Assembly (NCBI GenBank): GCA_964463915.1
Contig: CAYXEH010000022.1
Coordinates: 1 to 38,975 of the forward strand
Reading direction: 5' to 3'
Source: PUPG01 sp964463915
GTDB taxonomy: Bacteria > Bacteroidota > Bacteroidia > Bacteroidales > UBA7960
DNA length: 38,975 nt
Made by a program: the position numbers and the translations under genes. Under the pieces are notes generated by a model. The model had not been told where the DNA came from, ran no database searches, and worked only from the letters and a program-made list of their open reading frames with translations. Shown piece after piece: positions 1-7,811 of this stretch (its first letter is position 1; every line of letters begins with the position of its first letter).

Positions 1-634
1 CGGTATGACTGACTGCTGCAGAGGAGATGATGCCTCTTTTCTCCTCCTCCTCAACTCCTTCAATAATTGTTGCCCCGGCCCCGTCGGAGAAAATCATGGT
101 ATCCCGGTCATAATTATCAACTACCCGCGAGAGGGTCTCAGCCCCAATTACCAGACAGCGACGGGCCATACCTGTACGGATAAAAGCATCTGCCTGGATG
201 AGACCCTGGATCCATCCCGGGCATCCGAAAATCAGGTCATAGGGGATACATTGCGGATTCCTGATCCCCAGCTGGTGCTTAACACGGGAAGCAATAGACG
301 GGACCATATCTGTCTGGATGGTTCCCCGCATCACATCTCCAAAATTCTGCGCCACAATGAGCTGGTCAATGGTTTCCGGATCTATGCCTGCGTCCTCAAT
401 GGCTCGCCTGGCTGCAATGGCCGCAATGTCGGAGGTAGTTTGATTCTCTTCTACCCAGCGTCGTTCTGCAATGCCCGTGATGTCACGGAATTTTCGCACT
501 ACGTCCTCTCCCGGTGAGTCAATTACTGCTTGTGATTTATCAAAGAAGGTTTGCCGGGTGAAGTGGCTGTTATCAATACGACGTGATGGAATAAAACTCC
601 CGGTTCCCGTGATTATTGTGTTTAAGTTATTCAT
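1..634 (-). CDS. 3-oxoacyl-ACP synthase III (KAS III, FabH-like), 3' end outside window
   Basis: Reading the minus strand from ATG at 634 gives an open frame of about 211 codons that runs off the left edge without a stop. The protein starts MNNLNTIITGTGSFIPSRRI, the usual thiolase-fold start of KAS III enzymes. A Cys near residue 138 sits in the context PYDLIFGCPGW, which fits the active-site Cys that takes the acyl primer. The later DRDTMIFSDGAGATIIE segment matches the family core. The catalytic His and Asn would lie beyond the edge. KAS III enzymes condense an acyl-CoA with malonyl-ACP to start fatty-acid chains. The FGCPGW context differs from housekeeping FabH (usually AACSGF), so this may be a paralog with another substrate. 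It is divergent from the BatA-domain gene, with a tandem repeat in its upstream region. Family call firm, substrate unknown. Confidence 0.85.
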   Translation of the reverse strand, partial: MNNLNTIITGTGSFIPSRRIDNSHFTRQTFFDKSQAVIDSPGEDVVRKFRDITGIAERRWVEENQTTSDIAAIAARRAIEDAGIDPETIDQLIVAQNFGDVMRGTIQTDMVPSIASRVKHQLGIRNPQCIPYDLIFGCPGWIQGLIQADAFIRTGMARRCLVIGAETLSRVVDNYDRDTMIFSDGAGATIIEGVEEEEKRGIISSAAVSHT

Positions 635-648
635 AGTCAGTTAGTATC

Positions 649-755
649 AGATTAATGCTTTGTTGTTTCTTTCAGATTGATGCTTCCCTTAGATTGATGC
701 TTCCCTTAGATTGATGCTTCCCTTAGATTGATGCTTCCCTTAGATTGATGCTTCC
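649..755. repeat. 17-bp tandem repeat, four full copies plus partial and degenerate copies
   Basis: The unit AGATTGATGCTTCCCTT occurs perfectly at 674-690, 691-707, 708-724 and 725-741, followed by a 14-bp partial copy at 742-755. A degenerate copy, AGATTAATGCTT, lies at 649-660. The array is noncoding and sits about 40 bp before the fabH-like start, on the side of its promoter. On the minus strand each unit shows a purine-rich AAGGGAAG. A 17-bp period is not a multiple of three. Copy-number change by slippage would alter spacing in the fabH-like leader or promoter; that consequence is inference. Confidence 0.95.
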
Positions 756-870
756 TAAAAAGGCTGGAAAATTACAGATTATTTTTCAGTTAAGAAAATC
801 CGGGCTGTTTTTGCTGTCCGGTAATTAAAAGAAGGTCCGGCATCGGTTTAGTCAGCAGGCCAAATAAATG

Positions 871-878
871 TAACTTTG
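871..878 (+). promoter_or_regulatory. Bacteroidota -7 element for the BatA-domain gene
   Basis: TAACTTTG matches TAnnTTTG exactly. A TTTA at 847-850 lies 20 bp upstream, in the right place for the -33 TTTG element. The start codon at 924 is about 45 bp downstream. Confidence 0.5.
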
Positions 879-923
879 CAAAGTTAAAATAACAGACGCG
901 GTATTTCGCATCCCAATTCCATA

Positions 924-2963
924 ATGATGAATTTTGTTTACCCCGGTTTCCTTTTCGCTTTATTTGCCATTAGTATTCCGGTTATTATACATCTTTTTCG
1001 CTTCAGACGGTTCACAACAGTCTTTTTTCCGAATATTGCCTTTTTGGAGCAACTGAGTGAGGCCTCTGACCGGGAGTCACGCCTGAAGCACCTGCTTGTA
1101 CTGTTCGCCAGGATCTTTGCCATTGTTTTCCTGGTGCTGGCGTTTGCCCGCCCTTATATACCAGCTGAGGGTGAAACGATCAGCCCGGAAGGGAATGCCG
1201 TAAGTGTGTATATCGATAATTCGTACAGCATGGAAGCCCTTTCGGGGCAGGGAAGACTGCTGGATGAAGCACGTTCGCGGGCCCTGGAGATTGCAGAAAT
1301 GTATGGAGCCGGTGATCGTTTCCTCTTGCTGACCAATGATTTTGAAGGACAGCATCAACGGTTTGTCAGCCGCCAGGAATTCCGGGAGATGGTTTTGCAG
1401 GTGGAGGTTTCAGCCACAGTCAGATCTCTTGCCGGGGTGGCCACAAGGAAATCAGAACTGTTTGCTGATGAACCGGATGTAAATCAAAGGGCCTATTACC
1501 TCAGTGACTACCAAAAATCTACCAGCGGGCCCGGTGAAATGAACGGTTCACCTGTTCCGCCTGCCTGGCTTATTCCTCTTGAGGCACGCAGATCCGATAA
1601 TGTCTTTATCGATTCATTATGGTTCGATTCTCCCGTACACCTCCCGGGGGAGCAGGTCAACCTTACGGTGAGAATACGTAATGACGGTGGACAGGCTCTC
1701 GAAAATCAGCCCCTAAGGTTATACCTGGACGGGCGTCAGAGAAGTGTGGTGGCATTCAGCCTGGACGCAGGTGAATCCAAAGAATTGTCCATCAGCTGGT
1801 CCGCCGGTTCGGGTCAATTTCAACAAGGGTACGTTGAGATTGCCGATCATCCGGTAAGCTTTGATGATCGTTTTTATTTCAGCTATCCGGTGACGCCTGA
1901 AATCCCTCTGCTTGCCCTGGAGGGAGATGGATCCAATCCGTATCTGCAAGCATTGTATGGTGAGGATGAATTGTTCAGCTACCAGACCATGCCAGGTTTT
2001 TCCATTGATTACGGGCAGCTTTCGGAACATCACCTGCTTATTATGGATGGATTTGAGCAAGTATCGGATGGTCTTGCCCTTGAGTTGCAGCGGTTCGTGG
2101 AAAAAGGGGGAAGCCTGGTGGTCTTTCCTGGTGCAGAAGCAGCAATTCCCTCTTATAACCGGTTTTTTCAGTCACTCGGCATTGACCGGTATGACCAGAT
2201 TGACACAACAGCAGTGAATGTATCTTCCATCAATGAGTTACATGGATTATTTGACGGAGTGTTTGAAGAAATTCCCGAACAAATGGATTTGCCCCGGGCT
2301 CTCAGTCATTATGTGATCAACCGGCAGGTAGGAACAGGGGGGGATGTGCTGATGCAAATGCAAAACGGCCGTCCTTTTTTTACTTCCTACAATGTAGGAG
2401 AGGGAAGGGTTTATTTGTCGGCTGTGCCCATGGATGACAACCACACCAATTTCCACCGGCACGCCATCTTTGTACCGGTAATGCTTAATATTGCCCTGCA
2501 GGGGGGACCCACACAACCGGCTTATCATACCATTGGAAATGATCGACCAGTTACTTTGCCCGGCAAAGGATCCCGACAGGACGAGGTGTTTTCTGTACAA
2601 AAGGATGGTTTTGAGATGATTCCCGAGCAAAGGCGCAGGGGGAATCAGGTTTATTTGTGGTTTCATGATCAGATTGAAGAGGCCGGCAATTACCTATTGT
2701 CTTTGAATGGAGAAGCGGCTGGTGGATTATCTTTTAACTTCGACCGCAAAGAATCCCAAATGGATTGTTACAGTAAGGATGAGCTGCTGAACAAATTGGA
2801 AGACATGCAGGCAGAGGGAATTCGGTTGGTGGATGTCAGCGACAGACCCATGGAAAATGTCTTGCATGAAATGGGGATGGGACGCTCCTTGTGGTGGTGG
2901 TTCATTGTTCTTGCTTTGCTTTTTTTGCTTGCGGAGGTGATCCTGATCCGTTTCTGGAAATAA
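924..2963 (+). CDS. BatA-domain membrane protein with vWA-like region
   Basis: 679-residue protein. The N-terminus carries two hydrophobic segments (about residues 5-24 and 57-76) around a basic loop HLFRFRRF, the signature of the BatA/aerotolerance N-terminal domain. A vWA-like region follows, with a metal-site type D-x-S-x-S at D98-S100-S102. The middle has an extracytoplasmic Ig-like part and a segment (LLIMDGFEQVSDG, then KGGSLVVFPG) that resembles the class-I glutamine-amidotransferase-like fold found in these proteins. A C-terminal membrane helix follows WWWF near residue 658 and ends in a short basic tail. Such proteins are common and poorly characterised in Bacteroidota. It stands alone, without the moxR-batABCDE genes, so a role in aerotolerance should not be assumed. 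ATG at 924 or 927 are equally possible starts. Confidence 0.85.
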   Translation: MMNFVYPGFLFALFAISIPVIIHLFRFRRFTTVFFPNIAFLEQLSEASDRESRLKHLLVLFARIFAIVFLVLAFARPYIPAEGETISPEGNAVSVYIDNSYSMEALSGQGRLLDEARSRALEIAEMYGAGDRFLLLTNDFEGQHQRFVSRQEFREMVLQVEVSATVRSLAGVATRKSELFADEPDVNQRAYYLSDYQKSTSGPGEMNGSPVPPAWLIPLEARRSDNVFIDSLWFDSPVHLPGEQVNLTVRIRNDGGQALENQPLRLYLDGRQRSVVAFSLDAGESKELSISWSAGSGQFQQGYVEIADHPVSFDDRFYFSYPVTPEIPLLALEGDGSNPYLQALYGEDELFSYQTMPGFSIDYGQLSEHHLLIMDGFEQVSDGLALELQRFVEKGGSLVVFPGAEAAIPSYNRFFQSLGIDRYDQIDTTAVNVSSINELHGLFDGVFEEIPEQMDLPRALSHYVINRQVGTGGDVLMQMQNGRPFFTSYNVGEGRVYLSAVPMDDNHTNFHRHAIFVPVMLNIALQGGPTQPAYHTIGNDRPVTLPGKGSRQDEVFSVQKDGFEMIPEQRRRGNQVYLWFHDQIEEAGNYLLSLNGEAAGGLSFNFDRKESQMDCYSKDELLNKLEDMQAEGIRLVDVSDRPMENVLHEMGMGRSLWWWFIVLALLFLLAEVILIRFWK

Positions 2964-2985
2964 ATTGCCATCGGGGATTTATTCT

Positions 2986-2993
2986 TAAATTTG
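2986..2993 (+). promoter_or_regulatory. Bacteroidota -7 element for parC
   Basis: TAAATTTG fits TAnnTTTG. ATTG at 2964-2967 lies 18 bp upstream as a possible -33 element. The parC start is about 48 bp downstream. It implies that parC and the GAPDH paralog behind it have their own promoter. Confidence 0.5.
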
Positions 2994-3040
2994 CAGCACT
3001 TTATTGAATCGCGGACCCATCTGTATTAGAATTCTGTTTC

Positions 3041-5755
3041 ATGAGTGAAGAAAGACCATTTGGTGATGACCAGTCTCCCTTACCCAATAAAGACGGCAAG
3101 GATGACCCGGGCAGCGAGCCGGAAGAAAGCATGAAAGTGACAAGGCTGTCGGGGATGTACCAGGACTGGTTTCTGGATTACGCGTCATATGTGATACTCG
3201 AACGGGCGGTTCCATACGTTCGTGACGGATTGAAACCCGTCCAGCGAAGGATCCTTCATGCCATGAAAGAGCTCGATGATGGACGCTTTAACAAGGTGGC
3301 CAACATCATCGGGCATACCATGAAGTATCATCCGCACGGGGATGCTTCCATAGGGGATGCCCTGGTCCAGCTGGGGCAGAAGGACCTGCTTGTTGAGACA
3401 CAGGGGAACTGGGGGAATATCCTCACAGGTGACAGTTCTGCCGCCCCGAGGTACATTGAAGCCCGGCCTTCCAAATTTGCCCACGAGGTGCTGTACAACC
3501 CCAAAACGACCACGTGGAAAACCAGTTATGATGGCAGGAATAAAGAACCCCTTTGTTTGCCCGTCAAATTTCCTTTGCTGTTGGCCCAGGGGGTGGAAGG
3601 GATTGCTGTAGGGCTCGCCTCCAAAATTCTGCCACATAATTTCAATGAGCTGATTGATGCCTCCATTGAATACCTTAAAGGAAGCGAGCCGGATATCCTG
3701 CCCGATTTCCCTTCAGGGGGAATGGCTGATTTCTCCAGATACAACGGAGGGATGCGTGGAGGTAAGGTCAGGATACGTGCCCGGATCAGCATCCAGGACA
3801 AGAAGACACTGGTGATCAATGAGATTCCTTTCGGGACCACCACCAGCAGTCTGATGGAAAGCATTGTGGCAGCCAATGACAAGGGCAAAATCAAAATCAA
3901 AAAAATTGAGGACAATACCGCGGAGCATGTGGAGATCATGATCCACCTGGCTCCGGGAATTTCGCCTGACCAGGCCATTGATGCCCTGTATCTGTTTACC
4001 GATTGTGAGATCGGGATTTCTCCCAATTGCTGTGTGATACAGGATGACAAACCGGCCTTCCTGAGTGTGAATGAGGTGCTGAAAATTTCGGCAGATAATA
4101 CGGTGGATCTCCTCAGGCGGGAGCTGGAGATTGAACGGGGAGAGCTGATGGAACAGCTGCTGTTTGCCAGCCTGGAAAAAATATTTATTGAGGAACGCAT
4201 TTATCGCGATATTGAAGAATGTGACACCTGGGAATCGGTTATCGAAAGCATTGAGAAAGGACTGGAACCTTTTAAGGCACAGTTTTATCGTGAGATTGTG
4301 CGGGATGATATCATCCGGCTGACCGAGATCAGGATCAAACGGATATCCCGTTACGATACATTTAAGGCGGACAAGGAGGTTCGGTCATTGCAGGAACGAC
4401 TTGACAAGGTGAACCGTTACCTGGAAGACCTGATCGGTTATACCATCGATTATTTCCGATCAGTGAAAAAGAAATTTGGAAAAGGCAGGGAAAGAAAGAC
4501 AGAGATTCGTTTCTTTGACAGCATCGATGCTTCACGCGTGGCGGTGGCCAATGCCAAGCTTTATGTGAACCGTGAGGAGGGTTTTGCAGGTACTTCCCTT
4601 AAGAAGGATGAGTTTGTTTGTGAGTGTTCCGACCTGGATGATATTATTGTTTTCCGGGAAGATGGCACCTATATCGTTACAAGGGTGGCTGAAAAGTCCT
4701 TTGTAGGGAAAAATGTCATCCATATTGGTGTGTTTGAACGCAATGATGAGCGGACCATTTACAATGTGATTTACCGGGACGGTCAGGCCGGGGCAACTTA
4801 TATGAAACGTTTTCCGGTAAAAGGTGTAACCCGGGACAAAGAATATGACCTGACCAGGGGAACCAAAGGAAGTAAGGTGTTGTACTTTACGGCCAATCCC
4901 AATGGTGAGGCTGAGGTGGTGACGGTATATCTGCGCCATAAACCACGGTTGAAAAAAAACGTTTTTGATTTGAATTTCAGTGAACTGGCCATCAAAGGAC
5001 GGGGGGCTGCCGGCAATATTCTAACCAAACATGCTGTGCGGCGTATTGCCATGAAGGATGCAGGGGTATCCACACTCGGGGCCATGGACATCTGGTTTGA
5101 TGAAACGGTCTTGCGTCTGAACTCAGAAAAACGAGGCACCTATCTCGGGGCTTTCAAAGGGGATGAGAAAATACTGGCCATATATAGCGAAGGTCAGTAC
5201 CGTGTGATGAATTTTGATCTTTCCAATCATTTTGAGGAAAACCCTTTGATCCTTCAAAAACTGTATCCCGGTACGATTGTATCCGCAGTTTATTTTGACC
5301 AGGAGAAAGGCCATTATTATATTAAACGTTTTGAACCGGAGGCCAACGGGAAATTTACAGATTTCCTCAATACGCCAGGGAGTCGCCTGGTGCTCGTCAC
5401 AACGGAGAAACATCCCCGGTTGCTTGTTATCTTCCCGGCTTCCGAAAGGAGACAAAAAACCGATGAGGAAATTGATGTGGCCGACTTTATTGCAGTGAAA
5501 AGCCAAAGAGCACGTGGAAAGCGTCTTTCGTCTACAGAAGTTAAGACAGTTCAGTGGCTGGAACCTCAACCGGCTGAAGGAAAACCAGACGATGACTCCG
5601 GGAGTGAACCGGAGCCCGGTGCAATGAAAGGGGAGCAGCAAAAAGGAAGCCTGGATGAGGTCAATAATGCGGGGCAAAAGGATGTTGAAAATGAACGCGA
5701 AGGAGGTACCCCGGATGACAAAGAAAAGCAAATACGTCTTGATCTTGACTTGTAA
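3041..5755 (+). CDS. parC: DNA topoisomerase IV subunit A
   Basis: 904-residue type IIA topoisomerase A subunit, which cuts and rejoins DNA to decatenate chromosomes together with ParE. The active-site Tyr is Y138 in SAAPRYIEAR. The quinolone-region motif HPHGDASIGDAL lies at about 97-108, and the QRRIL helix at about 68-72. A long coiled-coil arm covers roughly residues 340-490, followed by the beta-pinwheel C-terminal domain. The C-terminal domain lacks an obvious GyrA box (QRRGGKG), which favours ParC over GyrA. The last 60 residues or so are a low-complexity, strongly acidic tail rich in E, D, G and K, and the N-terminal 30 residues are also charged and probably disordered. No parE is visible in the window. 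The GAPDH paralog starts within a few bases of its stop and is probably co-transcribed. Confidence 0.92.
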   Translation: MSEERPFGDDQSPLPNKDGKDDPGSEPEESMKVTRLSGMYQDWFLDYASYVILERAVPYVRDGLKPVQRRILHAMKELDDGRFNKVANIIGHTMKYHPHGDASIGDALVQLGQKDLLVETQGNWGNILTGDSSAAPRYIEARPSKFAHEVLYNPKTTTWKTSYDGRNKEPLCLPVKFPLLLAQGVEGIAVGLASKILPHNFNELIDASIEYLKGSEPDILPDFPSGGMADFSRYNGGMRGGKVRIRARISIQDKKTLVINEIPFGTTTSSLMESIVAANDKGKIKIKKIEDNTAEHVEIMIHLAPGISPDQAIDALYLFTDCEIGISPNCCVIQDDKPAFLSVNEVLKISADNTVDLLRRELEIERGELMEQLLFASLEKIFIEERIYRDIEECDTWESVIESIEKGLEPFKAQFYREIVRDDIIRLTEIRIKRISRYDTFKADKEVRSLQERLDKVNRYLEDLIGYTIDYFRSVKKKFGKGRERKTEIRFFDSIDASRVAVANAKLYVNREEGFAGTSLKKDEFVCECSDLDDIIVFREDGTYIVTRVAEKSFVGKNVIHIGVFERNDERTIYNVIYRDGQAGATYMKRFPVKGVTRDKEYDLTRGTKGSKVLYFTANPNGEAEVVTVYLRHKPRLKKNVFDLNFSELAIKGRGAAGNILTKHAVRRIAMKDAGVSTLGAMDIWFDETVLRLNSEKRGTYLGAFKGDEKILAIYSEGQYRVMNFDLSNHFEENPLILQKLYPGTIVSAVYFDQEKGHYYIKRFEPEANGKFTDFLNTPGSRLVLVTTEKHPRLLVIFPASERRQKTDEEIDVADFIAVKSQRARGKRLSSTEVKTVQWLEPQPAEGKPDDDSGSEPEPGAMKGEQQKGSLDEVNNAGQKDVENEREGGTPDDKEKQIRLDLDL

Positions 5756-5788
5756 AACTATATGAATAATCTAAATCCCGGCCCTGAA

Positions 5789-6823
5789 ATGATTAAAGTC
5801 GGCATTAACGGATTCGGACGCATCGGGAAGCTGGTATTCAGGCTGATCCATGAGCGTAATGACATGGAGGTTGTGGCTGTAAACGACCCCATGATGATGC
5901 GGGCACTGGTACATTTGTTGAAATATGATACCGTGCATGGAGGTTTTGGGCACCAGGTGAAAGGGGACGAGCATGAAAACATGTTGTTGGTCAACGGGCA
6001 ACGCATTAAAAAATATGCCCGTTTCCATCCGGATAAAATTCCGTGGAATGATCATGGAGTGGATGTGGTTATTGAATCATCGGGCGTTTTTCTTACCCGG
6101 GATGTACTACAGGGCCATTTGAAAAACGGGGTCAAAAAAGTCATTCTTTCCTGCCCGCCCAAGGAACCACTTGATCATATGGTGGTGATTGGCCTGAATG
6201 AGAATACCCTCACTTCAGATCATGTGATTATTTCGAATGCTTCATGCACCACAAACTGCATTGCTCCTGTTATGAAAGTGATCGATGCGTATGCCGGTAT
6301 TGACCGCGGCATGATGAATACGGTACATCCATATACCAACAGCCAGAATGTGATGGATGCCCCTCATACCGATCTCCGGCGTGCCCGTTGTGCCAATGAG
6401 AACATTATTCCGACAACAACAAGTGCCATCAGGGCAGTCAGGGATGTAATGCCGCAGATGAAAGACCGTTTTGACGGGTTTGCCACCCGGGTGCCCGTGA
6501 GTGACGGTTCGTTTGTAGAACTGAATGCCGTGCTGAAGCGCACGGTAACGCGGTCAGAAATCAATGACCTGTTTTACGAGGCCGCCCGCCGTGAGATGCG
6601 GGGCATCATTCAATACTGTGAAGATCCGGTTGTTTCCAGCGATATTGTTGGAAATCCGCATTCTGCCATTTTTGATTCATTGAGTACCAAAGTACTTGGC
6701 GGTGATTTTATCCAGGTGCTTGCCTGGTACGACAATGAATATGGTTATTCCAGCCGCCTGGTCGAATTGATCGGCCTGTTGCTTAAACCGGGATCGGATC
6801 ATTCCTCGCAACCCGGTCAATGA
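5789..6823 (+). CDS. Divergent type I glyceraldehyde-3-phosphate dehydrogenase paralog
   Basis: The NAD-binding start MIKVGINGFGRIG favours ATG 5789 over ATG 5762, which would add nine residues (the latter is 6 bp after the parC stop). Counting from 5789, the catalytic Cys is C153 in ASCTTNC and the catalytic His is H180. AVNDP carries the Asp typical of NAD-preferring enzymes. It differs from the second GAPDH in this window (20697-21701): the residue after the catalytic His is Pro (VHPYTNSQ against IHSYTNDQ), and the phosphate-site TTTG is TTTS. The last conserved segment, WYDNEYGYSSR, is intact. The enzyme is probably active, possibly with different phosphate or substrate preference. It lacks the signature of erythrose-4-phosphate dehydrogenase. 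Its 3' end overlaps the convergent pgeF-like gene by 7 bp. Confidence 0.88.
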   Translation: MIKVGINGFGRIGKLVFRLIHERNDMEVVAVNDPMMMRALVHLLKYDTVHGGFGHQVKGDEHENMLLVNGQRIKKYARFHPDKIPWNDHGVDVVIESSGVFLTRDVLQGHLKNGVKKVILSCPPKEPLDHMVVIGLNENTLTSDHVIISNASCTTNCIAPVMKVIDAYAGIDRGMMNTVHPYTNSQNVMDAPHTDLRRARCANENIIPTTTSAIRAVRDVMPQMKDRFDGFATRVPVSDGSFVELNAVLKRTVTRSEINDLFYEAARREMRGIIQYCEDPVVSSDIVGNPHSAIFDSLSTKVLGGDFIQVLAWYDNEYGYSSRLVELIGLLLKPGSDHSSQPGQ

Positions 6824-7644
6824 TGCCGTACTTTATTAAGCATGATCCCGGCCATGAAGCGGCCGCTGACACCATCCAGTACCCTGTTGGAGAAAAATTC
6901 TTCATGGCGGCACTGCGTACATATTCCTGAAACCTCTATATGATCCGGTTTTATGCCTGCTTCCGTAAGTAGCCTGAAGTTTGCCTTCCATTGATCAAAA
7001 AAATATTTCCCTTTTTGGTTGCCCGGCATCACAATGTCTTTTACCACCCCGAAGGCTTTCACCGCTTCAAGGAAGACTTCCTCACCTACTTCATAGCAAC
7101 ACGGACCATTTGAAGGACCGAGTCCTGCATAGATATGATCTGCCTTGGAACCGTAATGGCGCAGCATTTTGTTGACTGCTTCCCCGGCAATTTTCCGGAT
7201 TGTACCTTTCCATCCGGCATGAAGGGCAGCGATCACCCTATTGTCCGGGTCGTACAACAGTATGGGCACGCAGTCGGCTACCTGAACACCCAGGCAAATC
7301 TCCGGAATATTGGTCATCATCCCGTCGGTGTTAGGGAGGGCATCGGTTTTGTCAAAAGCCCCGCGGCTTTTCCCTGAGCTATCCACAATAGCCACATTGG
7401 CACTGTGACATTGATTGGCAAAGGTAAACTTATCCAGGTCTATCCCCAGTGAGTCAGCAAGAATGCGACGATTCTGGGATACGCGGAAATTGTCGTCTCC
7501 CACATGGAATCCGGTATTCAGTGAGGCAAAGTTCTTCTCACTGATGCCTCCCTCTCGGGTTGAAACAAAATGGGTGATTTCAGGAAAGTTTGCAAGGTTT
7601 TCAAAGGTGAATACCGTGGTATCTTTCAGTTCAACCGGGATCAT
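6817..7644 (-). CDS. pgeF: PgeF/YfiH family (laccase-domain) purine nucleoside phosphorylase-like protein
   Basis: 275 residues, the normal length for the YfiH/DUF152 family. The three metal-ligand motifs are present: H80 in NQCHS, C125 in VADCVP and H142 in LHAGWKG. Also present are STREGG near residue 28 and the C-terminal CTQC...FFSNR segment. Members were first called polyphenol oxidases or laccases. Later work assigned some as purine nucleoside phosphorylase and adenosine deaminase, and E. coli PgeF (YfiH) as a peptidoglycan-editing factor that removes mis-incorporated residues. Which role applies here cannot be read from the sequence. It runs convergently into the GAPDH paralog and diverges from hemW. 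Confidence 0.88.
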   Translation of the reverse strand: MIPVELKDTTVFTFENLANFPEITHFVSTREGGISEKNFASLNTGFHVGDDNFRVSQNRRILADSLGIDLDKFTFANQCHSANVAIVDSSGKSRGAFDKTDALPNTDGMMTNIPEICLGVQVADCVPILLYDPDNRVIAALHAGWKGTIRKIAGEAVNKMLRHYGSKADHIYAGLGPSNGPCCYEVGEEVFLEAVKAFGVVKDIVMPGNQKGKYFFDQWKANFRLLTEAGIKPDHIEVSGICTQCRHEEFFSNRVLDGVSGRFMAGIMLNKVRHH

Positions 7645-7687
7645 AGGCGCAAAAATTTGGACTCGTAATATACCATGATGAGCCGAT

Positions 7688-7695
7688 CAAATATA
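7688..7695 (-). promoter_or_regulatory. Possible -7 element for the pgeF-like gene
   Basis: On the minus strand this reads TATATTTG, an exact TAnnTTTG match, 44 bp before the start at 7644. I see no good -33 match. Confidence 0.35.
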
Positions 7696-7782
7696 TGAAA
7701 ATTATGGGATTACGATGTTGGTTGGCTGTATTTCCGCGTTTCTCCTGGTTGTGGCAAATGCGATGGTAAGAAGGCTTTTTCT

Positions 7783-7790
7783 TACCTTTG
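7783..7790 (+). promoter_or_regulatory. -7 element for hemW; fixes the start codon
   Basis: TACCTTTG matches TAnnTTTG exactly. Transcription would begin a few bases after 7790, so the upstream in-frame ATG at 7788 lies inside the promoter and cannot be the start. The next ATG, 7812, gives the family-typical N-terminus MAGIYIHIPF. Confidence 0.5.
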
Positions 7791-7811
7791 AATACGTTAT
7801 TCACTCTTATT

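Noticed and set aside
5..517. Open frame of 170 codons on the plus strand
   Set aside because: It is the shadow of the KAS III gene on the minus strand; only the minus-strand translation shows family motifs.
924..2963. A Bat aerotolerance operon
   Set aside because: Only one BatA-domain gene is present; no moxR, DUF58, batB, C, D or E neighbours.
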